From NCBI RefSeq assembly GCF_002264395.1, contig NZ_NFVA01000003.1, positions 1-64,000 of the forward strand: 64,000 bases of DNA, in the 5' to 3' direction. The stretch is from Paenibacillus sp. VTT E-133291. GTDB lineage: Bacteria; Bacillota; Bacilli; Paenibacillales; Paenibacillaceae. Under the pieces are notes generated by a model, which saw only the letters and a list, made by a program, of their open reading frames with translations, was not told the DNA's origin and did no database searches. A program made the position numbers and the translations under genes. Positions 34,084 to 42,094 of the stretch are shown here, piece by piece (within the stretch, counting starts at the first letter, position 1; each line of letters starts with the position of its first letter).

Positions 34084-34239
34084 CAAGCGATTCCCCTTAT
34101 ATGCTGTTGATTTCAGAATTGAATATTCAGAAATCTATTGTACTATGTCTCTAAAGACAATGAAAAGACCATTCTGTAAAAAGGAAAAGCTGTCTCCCCT
34201 TCTACCGAACAGTCTCTATATGCTTTAAATTAGATTGTT

Positions 34240-34698
34240 TCATTGCTCAAAATGCTCCGCTCGATGTGTCAGCATCATTTCCTCTTCTGTAATATACAGT
34301 GGAAAAGGAGGGGTTTCTTTGAGATAACTTTCTGTCGCTAACAATCGATAATGGACCTCAGGTAACCAGGCATCTTCAACAAGTGGCAGCTGACCTGTAT
34401 CACTGATATAATTATCGACAGCCGACTGGACCATATCAAGGTAATATGGAACAAGCTTATCTTCTTCCTCGAAAACTTCATATGTCTCGCGTGACATGTA
34501 GAAATTCTGTTCTGGAATGCCTCCTAAATATCGTGTTAGTCTGCTCAAATCTATTCTTTTGTCATCAAGGATTAAAGCTGTTCTATTAATGAGCGCAGGC
34601 ATATCCTCTTCAAACTGTCTGATCGCCTGCTTGACTTGATTTAGGGTAACGGTGAAATGTTCCGATTGGGGTTGTTTTTTTGTGCGTTTGAAAAACAT
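34240..34698 (-). CDS. DUF3939-like protein
   Basis: 152 residues, soluble and acidic: TVTLNQVKQAIRQFEEDMP, then RIDLSRLTRYLGGIPEQNFYMSRETYEVFEEED, then LPLVEDAWLPEVHYRLLA. This resembles the DUF3939 family of Bacillales proteins, though recognised only by eye. No catalytic residues are evident. GGAG-containing binding site 8 bases before the ATG. Confidence 0.6.
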   Translation of the reverse strand: MFFKRTKKQPQSEHFTVTLNQVKQAIRQFEEDMPALINRTALILDDKRIDLSRLTRYLGGIPEQNFYMSRETYEVFEEEDKLVPYYLDMVQSAVDNYISDTGQLPLVEDAWLPEVHYRLLATESYLKETPPFPLYITEEEMMLTHRAEHFEQ

Positions 34699-34819
34699 AA
34701 GACAAGTCTCCTTTCGAAAAACTATCTTTGTTAACGCTTACAATTATATTATATTCGAATTCCTCCCTCTTAATCAAGATAAACCTAATAGACACACTTT
34801 GTTAATAACTTCATGAACA

Positions 34820-35416
34820 TTATTTGACATCTTCCCAACGAGTCCATACTTCTTGAGGATTAAGCTCATATTTGTCATTCTCTCGATACATAAACTGATG
34901 CATTATAAATTCACGCCGAATAGTAGCAAAATCTTCATGAAACTGCTTAATGAACTCGTTAATTTCCTTCTCAGAATAAACCACCCCCGGCTCTAGCTTC
35001 TCAACCATGTACTGAAGTGCGATCAGTTTCTTCTTATATTGTGCCGGAATTTGCCGAAGCCGCCCATCCTTCGAAAAAAAGTTACGCAGTACAGACTCCT
35101 TTAGACTACTTCCAGGTGACTTCTCCTCCATATTCCTCGCTCCTTTCGAAAAAATAAACTGAAGTGAAGACTCAGCACCACTGCTAATGAACTCTGGATT
35201 CAACTTGAAATAAACCGTATTTTTATCACGTCGTTCCTTAATTAATGCCGCTTCACGTAATTTCGCAGCATGATGAGTTACTGTTGGTTGCGATAAATTC
35301 AATTTCTCAGCCAGCGCTTGTCCGTGCATTTCTCCTTGTGACAGAAGCAACAATAAACGAAGACGCGTTGGGTCAGCCAAAGCTTTATGATAGTTCACTA
35401 TTTTTTCTAACTGCAT
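34820..35416 (-). CDS. ArsR-family regulator with C-terminal DUF2087
   Basis: 198 residues. The N-terminal winged helix (about 1-85) has ALADPTRLRLLLLLSQGEMHG and the recognition helix LNLSQPTVTHHAAKLREA. The C-terminal half (LRNFFSKDGRLRQIPAQYKKKLIAL to RREFIMHQFMYREN) is the DUF2087 domain. No Cys metal site is visible, so the inducer is probably not a metal. AAGGAG with a 10-base spacer supports ATG 35416 rather than the GTG at 35425. It lies divergently from ypdA, 180 bases away, and might regulate it. Confidence 0.88.
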   Translation of the reverse strand: MQLEKIVNYHKALADPTRLRLLLLLSQGEMHGQALAEKLNLSQPTVTHHAAKLREAALIKERRDKNTVYFKLNPEFISSGAESSLQFIFSKGARNMEEKSPGSSLKESVLRNFFSKDGRLRQIPAQYKKKLIALQYMVEKLEPGVVYSEKEINEFIKQFHEDFATIRREFIMHQFMYRENDKYELNPQEVWTRWEDVK

Positions 35417-35596
35417 TGGAATCACACTCCTTCACCTTCATAAGCTAGATGAACATTAGATATATATCTAATTATATAACAATCAACATTATGCTTGCAA
35501 TGGTTATTATGTTTAATCTTATGGTTATGGCAAAATGAATGAATTTAGGGTAGGATTTAAAGAAAAGATAGTAACAATCAGGAGGTAACCCACTGT

Positions 35597-36601
35597 ATGA
35601 AAGATGTAATTATTATCGGTGCAGGTCCATGCGGCCTCTCGGCAGCTATCGAATGCCAGCGCCAAGGACTGTCCAGTCTCATTATTGAAAAAAGCTTTAT
35701 CGTTCACTCCATTTATTTGTATCCAACAAGTATGCAATTCTTTAGTACTGCTGAGTTATTAGAAATCGGAGACGTTCCTTTCACCTCGACCAATGATAAA
35801 CCTTACCGCCACGAAGCTCTTGTCTATTACCGCCGGGCTGCGGAGCAGTATAGTCTAGATATTGCTGCTTATGAAGAAGCGTTATCCATTGAGCCACTGG
35901 AAGATGGAACCTATGCTGTACATACGTCCAATATGCGTGGTGAGCATCACACACGTATAACTGCAAATGTCGTTATCGCTACAGGTTATTTTGATCAACC
36001 GAATATGATCGGTATTCCAGGGGAAGAACTCCCTAAAGTTACCCACTATTTCGGTGAAGCTCATCCATATACAGGGATGAAAGTTACTGTCATTGGTGGC
36101 AGTAATTCTGCAGTAGATGCAGCACTGGAGCTTATGCGTGTTGGAGCTACAGTCGATATGGTCTATCGTGGTGAGAGCATTTCCTCGAATATTAAGCCTT
36201 GGGTTCGGCCAATCTTTGAAGGGATGGTACAAAAGGGCAAGATCACTCTACATCTGGAATCACGTGTTACTGAAATTACGGCTAGTTCGGTTATAGTTAC
36301 AAGTCATAATGGAGACAAAAAATCCATAGATAATGATTTCGTCCTTGCTTTGACTGGCTTCCGGCCCAGCCGAGTGCTTCTCACTTCTGCCGGCGTTGTT
36401 ATGGATGACGATATGGATAAGCCAGCTTTTAATCCTTCAACTATGGAAAGTAATGTTCCAGGTCTTTATGTTGCAGGAGTAATCGCTTCAGGCCGTAATG
36501 CGAATGAAGTATTTATCGAGACAGGTCGTGGGCATGGTAAACTTATCGCGGATCACATTCTTGCGAAGCGCAGTTCTCACAATAAGGAGTTGAACGATTA
36601 A
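35597..36601 (+). CDS. ypdA: YpdA-type bacillithiol disulfide reductase (Bdr)
   Basis: 334 residues, a thioredoxin-reductase-like flavoprotein. FAD site [17 protein letters not shown] and NADPH site [17 protein letters not shown] are clear. The [23 protein letters not shown] segment is characteristic of YpdA. The protein lacks the CxxC pair of thioredoxin reductases, as YpdA does. Family work assigns NADPH-dependent reduction of oxidised bacillithiol. AGGAGG precedes the ATG. The following DUF441 gene starts 2 bases after the stop. Confidence 0.92.
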   Translation: MKDVIIIGAGPCGLSAAIECQRQGLSSLIIEKSFIVHSIYLYPTSMQFFSTAELLEIGDVPFTSTNDKPYRHEALVYYRRAAEQYSLDIAAYEEALSIEPLEDGTYAVHTSNMRGEHHTRITANVVIATGYFDQPNMIGIPGEELPKVTHYFGEAHPYTGMKVTVIGGSNSAVDAALELMRVGATVDMVYRGESISSNIKPWVRPIFEGMVQKGKITLHLESRVTEITASSVIVTSHNGDKKSIDNDFVLALTGFRPSRVLLTSAGVVMDDDMDKPAFNPSTMESNVPGLYVAGVIASGRNANEVFIETGRGHGKLIADHILAKRSSHNKELND

Positions 36602-36602
36602 G

Positions 36603-37046
36603 ATGGACATGACCTCTTTGCTTTTGCTTGGTCTTGCTGCGCTCGGTATTATAAGCAGTAATTCCCCTGTAACAATAGCAATGGTCGTCCTACTACTGCT
36701 AAGAGTTCTTGGCCTGCAGCAGACCTTCCCTTGGCTTGAGAAATATGGTTTAACCATCGGGATAATCATTCTTACGATCGGGGTCATGACGCCTTTGGCC
36801 AGCGGTAAAATATCGCTGCAGATGGTCGGTCAGTCCTTCCTCCACTGGAAGTCTCTTCTTGCAATTGCGATCGGCATTCTCGTCGCTTATCTTGGCGGGC
36901 GTGGAGCCATCCTTATGACCAACCAGCCCACAGTTGTTGCGGGTCTCCTGATCGGAACAGTGATTGGCGTTGCATTGTTCAAGGGTGTCCCTGTAGGGCC
37001 GCTTATCGCAGCCGGTATATTGTCGCTCTTGATTGGCAAAATGTAA
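36603..37046 (+). CDS. DUF441 family membrane protein
   Basis: 147 residues with four to five spans ([71 protein letters not shown]). This matches the DUF441 (YeaL/YtwI) membrane family of unknown function. It is translationally coupled to ypdA and followed by a strong terminator. Confidence 0.88.
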   Translation: MDMTSLLLLGLAALGIISSNSPVTIAMVVLLLLRVLGLQQTFPWLEKYGLTIGIIILTIGVMTPLASGKISLQMVGQSFLHWKSLLAIAIGILVAYLGGRGAILMTNQPTVVAGLLIGTVIGVALFKGVPVGPLIAAGILSLLIGKM

Positions 37047-37070
37047 CCGGTGGGTAACCATTCAACACAA

Positions 37071-37117
37071 AAATAGAGCAGCAATTCTCCACTAACGAGA
37101 GAATCGCTGCTCTATTG
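37071..37117. terminator. Bidirectional terminator between convergent genes
   Basis: AATAGAGCAGC-A-ATTCTC pairs with GAGAAT-CGCTGCTCTATT. A stem of about 17 bp between the DUF441 and anti-sigma genes. Confidence 0.85.
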
Positions 37118-37122
37118 TGTAT

Positions 37123-38070
37123 TTACTCAGCCTGAGAAATGGACTGTGGAATTTCATGTGACGATCGTTTTTCTACAAACAACAGATCACCAACCTCATG
37201 CTCTGTTTGAATTTTTTTCAGTTGAGCCAAAGCTTCTGCTTCTGTATTGAAATACCCAGCTTCCACCAGGAATAATCCCTTCTGATCCTTTAATACGCGC
37301 ACGTTCTCTAACCCGAATAACATCTCTTCAGCCATTCCTTGGCTCTCGCCAGCTGGCTCTGAGAGTGTTCTAAGGGAATATATAGAAATTCCTTCCCCCA
37401 CATTACCCTTCTTATCCTTCAATGTAATTGCAACCTGTGCCGGTTCCTTATATTCCTTCACCTCATAAGCAACTGGCTCTTTGAAGGTTACATTGAAACG
37501 TATCATCGAGTCATCCAATGTAATTAAAGGATAAGCATCTTGAACATACTTGCTTTCCTTTAATGTCTCGAGATCTTTAACAGCTGAGAAGTTCCTTGCC
37601 CCGCTCACGGTTACGGTCATTGTATAAGGATTGTCAGTGAATTTTACGTTATAAGAGCTTGCTAGGTCTTGCGTATTGTCCGAATTTGCAAAGTTTAAAA
37701 TCATTTGATCACTGTTCTTCTGATGTTTCAATGAAATGAAATTGACATCTACTCCATCCTGAATCGTACCGCCGCCTGCACTTCCATCCGTAAATTTCAA
37801 TACACTTACAAGCTTACCGAGCACTGGGACATCATTCATACTATCCGCGAAGGCTGGCACCGTATTTACCCCTACTGTAAAAGAAATAATAACTGCTGCT
37901 GCAACTGATCCTGTCCACTTTAATCCATTCATTTTCGTTCCTCTTTTCTGTTGTTTATGAAGTTTTCCTCTTTCAATCCCTTTACGAGAAGCTTGTGAGA
38001 GTTCTTCGGGGATTTCAATATCGTTGTATGCTTTCTGTAACCGTTCAAGTTGATTATCCAAAGTACTCAC
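37123..38070 (-). CDS. Anti-sigma factor, DUF4179-like, with SPOR-like C-terminus
   Basis: 315 residues. A cytoplasmic N-terminus (about 1-48) with the IEIPEELSQASRKGIERGKL helix is followed by one span (WTGSVAAAVIISFTVGVNTVPAFA) and an extracytoplasmic region beginning MNDVPVLGKLV, typical of DUF4179 anti-sigma proteins. The C-terminal 45 residues (LFLVEAGYFNTEAEALAQLKKI) resemble a peptidoglycan-binding SPOR domain. It overlaps the sigma gene by 17 bases. It should hold the sigma factor at the membrane until an envelope signal arrives. GTG start used; a TTG at 38061 is an alternative. Confidence 0.8.
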   Translation of the reverse strand: MSTLDNQLERLQKAYNDIEIPEELSQASRKGIERGKLHKQQKRGTKMNGLKWTGSVAAAVIISFTVGVNTVPAFADSMNDVPVLGKLVSVLKFTDGSAGGGTIQDGVDVNFISLKHQKNSDQMILNFANSDNTQDLASSYNVKFTDNPYTMTVTVSGARNFSAVKDLETLKESKYVQDAYPLITLDDSMIRFNVTFKEPVAYEVKEYKEPAQVAITLKDKKGNVGEGISIYSLRTLSEPAGESQGMAEEMLFGLENVRVLKDQKGLFLVEAGYFNTEAEALAQLKKIQTEHEVGDLLFVEKRSSHEIPQSISQAE

Positions 38071-38590
38071 TTCCCTTCATATTTATTTTTAATTTCCCTA
38101 AACCCCGATAGATGACGGTTTTTACAGAGCTCTCTGGCATTTCCATTACTCCCGCAATTTCTTTAATAGGTAAGTCTTCGAAATATCTCATAACAATGAT
38201 CATTCTTGATTTTTTATCAAGGACACTTAACGCCTCCTTTAGATCAATGACATCTTCTATCGGTTTTGAAACATAGCTGACTTCAGGATTTTTATCCATA
38301 TACACGATTTTTTTAGATTTCCGGATAAAGTCCAAAGCACAATTGACGGCTATTTTTGTAAGCCAAGATTTAAAATATTGAGGTTGCTTCAGTTTATGAA
38401 TAGAGATATACGCTTTGTAGACGGTCTCCTGTACAATCTCCAGCGCATCATCCTTATTCCTCACATAGGAGTATGCCATACGGTAAAGACGCTCCTGCAT
38501 CCCATCTATTAATGCAGTAAAGCTGTCTTCATCACCCGCTATCGCCTTTTCCTCCAGCTCTGTTGTATTCAAGTTCTCACTACCTTTCAT
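38054..38590 (-). CDS. ECF-family RNA polymerase sigma factor
   Basis: 178 residues from ATG 38590. Region 2 reads RLYRMAYSYVRNKDDALEIVQETVYKAY; region 4 reads ALSVLDKKSRMIIVMRYFEDLPIKEIAGVMEMPESSVKTVIYRGLGKL. This is the SigV/SigM-like group. The frame opens at a TTG at 38635, but neither start has a strong binding site. It overlaps its cognate anti-sigma gene. The extracytoplasmic part of the partner implies an envelope-stress regulon, which is inference. Confidence 0.92.
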   Translation of the reverse strand: MKGSENLNTTELEEKAIAGDEDSFTALIDGMQERLYRMAYSYVRNKDDALEIVQETVYKAYISIHKLKQPQYFKSWLTKIAVNCALDFIRKSKKIVYMDKNPEVSYVSKPIEDVIDLKEALSVLDKKSRMIIVMRYFEDLPIKEIAGVMEMPESSVKTVIYRGLGKLKINMKGSEYFG

Positions 38591-38706
38591 GTTGCTTATA
38601 CTTTTTAGACGCACGTGATATTCAAAAAGACTCAAATGGGTTTAAAAAAAATGGCCCTCTCTCCCGAGAAGACCACCTAAGTAATTTATTGTAAGGTTAG
38701 TTCTTA

Positions 38707-40455
38707 TCATGTATCCAAATGCTGTACGTTAAACAATCTCGCATAACTTCCATCTAGCCCCATCAGTTCTTCATGTGTACCACGCTCTGTGATCTCACCA
38801 TTCTCGAGCACTACGATCTGATCTGCATGTGTAATTGTAGACAGTCTATGTGCAACAATTAGTGTAGTACGTTCCGATGAGAGGGATTGCAGCGCTTGTT
38901 GAATTAAATGCTCTGACTCCAGATCCAGCGCTGATGTAGCTTCGTCTAATATAAGAACCTTCGGATCTTTAAGAAACACTCTTGCGATCGCAACCCGTTG
39001 CTTTTGTCCACCGGACAGCTTCACTCCACGCTCTCCCACTTCTGTGTCATAGCCTAGCGGCAGCTGCTCAATAAAATCATGCGCATTGGCAGCTTTCGCC
39101 GCCGAGAGGACTTCCTCCTCTGTAGCATTAGGATTACCGAACAAGATATTATCTCTTACAGACCCACTAAATAAGAAATTATCTTGAAGCACCATTCCAA
39201 CGGCTCTTCGTAAACTCTCCTGCGTCAAACCTTGTATATCCTGACCATCCATCTGGAGGCTACCTTTGCTGATGTCATAGAAACGCGGAATCAAGCTTAT
39301 GAGAGAGGACTTCCCACCACCACTCATTCCGACAAAAGCGACCGTCTGCCCAGGTTTGATACTTAAATTGATATCCTTCAGTACCCAATCATTCTCTTCG
39401 TTGTATTTGAACCAAACCTTATGAAAATCAATTTCACCACGTGCATTCGTCAGAGGTCTTGCTCCCGGTTTATCCACGATATCATAAGGCTCTTCTAGCA
39501 GCTCAAGCACCCGTTCAAGGGAAGCCGAGGCTTGAGTTAGCACTGTCGAGGAATTAATCAATCGACGCAGCGGCGCATACATCCGGTCCAGATAGCCGAA
39601 GAAAGCAACAAAGGTTCCCACAGTCAAATGGCCATGAATCACTTGATAACCCCCGTATCCGATGACTAGCAGTGGTGCAATATCCGTTAGTGTGTTAATA
39701 ATCGCGAAGGTAATCGCATTCCAACGGGTTTGAGCCATCGCTTTTTTGAGAAAGTTACCGTTGATATCTTCGAACTGCTTCTGATCCACTTTTTCCATCG
39801 TGAAGCTGCGGATAATCGAAATGCCTTGAATCCGTTCATGAAGATAGCCTTGAATGCCAGCTAGAGCCTGTGAACGGTCTTTGGTTAACACCTTAAGTCG
39901 TTTATATAGTTTACTCACCGCAAAGGCGTAAAACGGAAGTACAGCGATAGATACTAGCGCCAGCACTGGATTCAAATAAAACATAAAACCAAGCGCAAAC
40001 ACTAGCGTAAATAAATCCAGCCATACATTCATCATTCCGACTTCCACTAAATTTTTAGTCTGTTCCACATCATTTATAAATCTCGAAATTGCTTCGCCCA
40101 CTTTTGTATTCTGATAATACCGCAGCGACAAGCGCTGTAAGTGACTGTATAGCTTATTGCGCATATCGAACAATATCTTACTTGTGATCAGCTGGGCAAA
40201 ATACTGCCGGTAATACTCCACCGGTCCCCTTACAATTACGAATAAAATAAAAGCGCCTCCGAGAATAAGCATCAATTGCGATACCCGCTCCTGAGCACTC
40301 ATGGCAGGGTTCATCAGCAGGTCATCGACCACGTATTTCAGAATCATAGGCAGTGTCAACGGGATGCTAAACTTGATCATACCTATAAAGAGCGTAAACA
40401 CAATCCATTTCATGTAAGGCCGTACAAAAGTAAAATATGATTTCCATTGTTTCAC
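38707..40455 (-). CDS. ABC exporter half-transporter (MsbA/YwjA-like)
   Basis: 582 residues, a fused six-span domain (about 1-320) and ATPase. Walker A FVGMSGGGKSSLI, signature LSGGQKQRVAIARVFL, Walker B VLILDEATSALD with a canonical catalytic Glu, switch His in IVAHRLS. All elements are intact, so a homodimer with two competent sites is expected. The substrate is unknown; relatives export lipids or drugs. GTG start at 40455 with AAAGGA upstream. Confidence 0.92.
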   Translation of the reverse strand: MKQWKSYFTFVRPYMKWIVFTLFIGMIKFSIPLTLPMILKYVVDDLLMNPAMSAQERVSQLMLILGGAFILFVIVRGPVEYYRQYFAQLITSKILFDMRNKLYSHLQRLSLRYYQNTKVGEAISRFINDVEQTKNLVEVGMMNVWLDLFTLVFALGFMFYLNPVLALVSIAVLPFYAFAVSKLYKRLKVLTKDRSQALAGIQGYLHERIQGISIIRSFTMEKVDQKQFEDINGNFLKKAMAQTRWNAITFAIINTLTDIAPLLVIGYGGYQVIHGHLTVGTFVAFFGYLDRMYAPLRRLINSSTVLTQASASLERVLELLEEPYDIVDKPGARPLTNARGEIDFHKVWFKYNEENDWVLKDINLSIKPGQTVAFVGMSGGGKSSLISLIPRFYDISKGSLQMDGQDIQGLTQESLRRAVGMVLQDNFLFSGSVRDNILFGNPNATEEEVLSAAKAANAHDFIEQLPLGYDTEVGERGVKLSGGQKQRVAIARVFLKDPKVLILDEATSALDLESEHLIQQALQSLSSERTTLIVAHRLSTITHADQIVVLENGEITERGTHEELMGLDGSYARLFNVQHLDT

Positions 40456-40579
40456 AGAGATATTCTATCCTTTCTCTTTACTGAGTTGCTAAGTACAGTT
40501 GACTTTTGCGCTCTACAGTGTTTTTATATTTTTAAGTCCATAAGTACGATTGCAGTACCCGAACTTCAGGAGGATAAAG

Positions 40580-41095
40580 ATGTCTAGACAATTTGTGACG
40601 GAAGCCGTCATGATGGCGATTTACGGCCAGCTTCTCATATCGAGCAGCCCTGTAGAATATATAGTGCCTTATACGACCGTGATGGAATTATACGAACTTC
40701 GGGACAGTGATGATCCGTTAATGAACCGTCCAGATGATGACAAGCATGTCAAACTCAAGATTGGTGAGCTCATTGCCTATTTCGAAGAGCCGCTAAATGC
40801 TAAAAAAATCAACCGCTGTCTGGCCGTTCCTTGGGCAAAAAGCTCTGGTATTCTACTAGGCGGACAATCAAAGATTACCATCATTAACAGCATGGATACC
40901 GCTGTCTACGGCGAAACATTCGATCCCATCGAAACGGAGCTTCTATTGTCTTCACAACGTGAGAAGGTGCCCATTCTTACCGATCAATTCGAGCTGATTC
41001 AACGCATTATTGAAGGTGGGGTCCCTGTTCAAGTATACGACATTGACGATTTCGATTTTGCAATGGAGGAAGAAACGTTCCACAATTCGCACTGA
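40580..41095 (+). CDS. Hypothetical protein, 171 residues
   Basis: AGGAGG lies before ATG 40580; the open frame to 40550 lacks a site. The soluble protein (MSRQFVTEAVMMAIYGQLLI, VEYIVPYTTVMELYELRDS, AKSSGILLGGQSKITIINSM) has a strongly acidic C-terminus (DIDDFDFAMEEE). Family not recognised. Followed by a clear terminator. Confidence 0.75.
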   Translation: MSRQFVTEAVMMAIYGQLLISSSPVEYIVPYTTVMELYELRDSDDPLMNRPDDDKHVKLKIGELIAYFEEPLNAKKINRCLAVPWAKSSGILLGGQSKITIINSMDTAVYGETFDPIETELLLSSQREKVPILTDQFELIQRIIEGGVPVQVYDIDDFDFAMEEETFHNSH

Positions 41096-41109
41096 TTATA
41101 TCAACGTAG

Positions 41110-41139
41110 AAAAAGCCCTGCCTTTTGGCAAGGGCTTTT
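41110..41139 (+). terminator. Terminator after the 171-residue gene
   Basis: AAAAGCCCTGCC, TTTT, GGCAAGGGCTTTT with one bulge; T-run on plus. Confidence 0.8.
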
Positions 41140-41169
41140 CACATTCGTAAAAAAACAAAATTAAGACAT

Positions 41170-41487
41170 TTAAACCTGTACTCCGCCAGGCACCGAATTG
41201 GCTTCATACTTATATTCAATGTCATCCTCTGCCTCAGAATACACAATAGTTAAGCCGTAGCCCTCCATATACCATAAATCCTGCTCTTCCATGTAGAACA
41301 CAATACCGTCTTGTTCAACTTGTATTGCTGGACGTCCAGGTGCCTCCATCCCGATACCCAAGGAGAAACCAGGGTGAAGTCCACCTCCCGAGCTATAGCG
41401 GGGAAATAAACGAATATAGTCGCCATTCTTAAGATCCAGTTCTCTTTTAAACCAAGCTGCCGCTGCTTGACTAATTTCCATGTTCAT
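41170..41487 (-). CDS. HesB/IscA-like protein without cysteines (YneR type)
   Basis: 105 residues with the HesB-like fold signatures MEISQAAAAWFKRELDL, YIRLFPRYSSGGGLHPGFSLGI and GIVFYMEEQDLWYMEGYGLTI. The three Cys that bind Fe-S clusters in IscA are absent; the protein has none at all. This matches the YneR subgroup, whose role is not established. Monocistronic, with GGAGCTGAGAGAG before the ATG. Confidence 0.85.
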   Translation of the reverse strand: MNMEISQAAAAWFKRELDLKNGDYIRLFPRYSSGGGLHPGFSLGIGMEAPGRPAIQVEQDGIVFYMEEQDLWYMEGYGLTIVYSEAEDDIEYKYEANSVPGGVQV

Positions 41488-41587
41488 CTCTCTCAGCTCC
41501 TTTGTATAGTCTAATCATACTGAAAATGAATCGATTTTCAAACACCTTTATGTAATTAATGTTTTCCCAAGCTCCTCAAAAATTAGT

Positions 41588-41617
41588 TTGACAACTTTGC
41601 AAACGGAGTGATAAACT
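41588..41617 (+). promoter_or_regulatory. bmr operon promoter
   Basis: TTGACA (41588-41593) with TAAACT (41612-41617) at 18 bases, or GATAAA at 16 bases. About 70-100 bases before the leader peptide. Confidence 0.6.
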
Positions 41618-41687
41618 CTGAACATAACTAAACGTCTGCTAGTTATTACCAAAATTAATCATTAAAACAATGAAAGGGGTGAGCGCG

Positions 41688-41780
41688 GTGTTTACGAAGT
41701 TACAGCCATATCAAATAACTATTGTTGGAATTTCCAATCAACTGAATACCGAAGCAGCCCAAGTGGTGAACCCATCCTGA
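41688..41780 (+). CDS. Leader peptide upstream of the BmrC/BmrD-type exporter
   Basis: GTG at 41688 follows AAAGGGG with an 8-base spacer; an in-frame GTG at 41679 is too close. The 30-residue peptide (MFTKLQPYQITIVGIS, then NQLNTEAAQVVNPS) ends about 60 bases before a pair of mutually exclusive hairpins. In B. subtilis the corresponding bmrB leader controls bmrCD by translation-dependent attenuation in response to ribosome-targeting antibiotics. The layout here is the same, although peptide similarity was not checked. Confidence 0.7.
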   Translation: MFTKLQPYQITIVGISNQLNTEAAQVVNPS

Positions 41781-41837
41781 AGTTCATACGAGTGTAAATG
41801 ATCGATCGTATAACTTTAGTTCTTGTAGGTCTCTCAC

Positions 41838-41920
41838 ATGCCTGGTGCTGTATAGCACCGTGCGCATGATAGCTGTAAATTACAGGCATATCGTCCGTTT
41901 TCGGATGATATGCCTTTTTT
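41838..41920 (+). promoter_or_regulatory. Transcription attenuator with antiterminator
   Basis: Terminator: GGCATATCGTCCG (41885-41897), TTTT, CGGATGATATGCC (41902-41914), six T. Antiterminator: ATGCCTG (41838-41844) pairs with CAGGCAT (41883-41889), which overlaps the terminator 5' arm, so only one can form. A small GTGCT/AGCAC hairpin (41845-41858) sits in the antiterminator loop. Ribosome position on the leader peptide would decide the outcome. Confidence 0.8.
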
Positions 41921-41925
41921 GTTTA

Positions 41926-42012
41926 AATATAAGAATTTATATATTTCACGATATAAATTTTCCTTATATTTCTACGAGAAACGATTGTCCTCTTTGAAGG
42001 ACGATAACGTCG
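41926..42012 (-). repeat. Structured interspersed repeat, copy R3
   Basis: Reverse-complement copy of R1/R2 placed between the attenuator and the first exporter gene. It has GTCC-TTCAAAGA-GGAC, the CTCGTAGAAATATAAGG block and an 8-bp AATATAAG/CTTATATT stem (arms at 41963-41970 and 41926-41933). Confidence 0.6.
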
Positions 42013-42094
42013 ATTCTTCTGGCTATAGAGATAACCACTTGCGCTTTTTTCCAACATCACAGCTATTACTTTAACTTGAAAGGAAGGGATTTAC

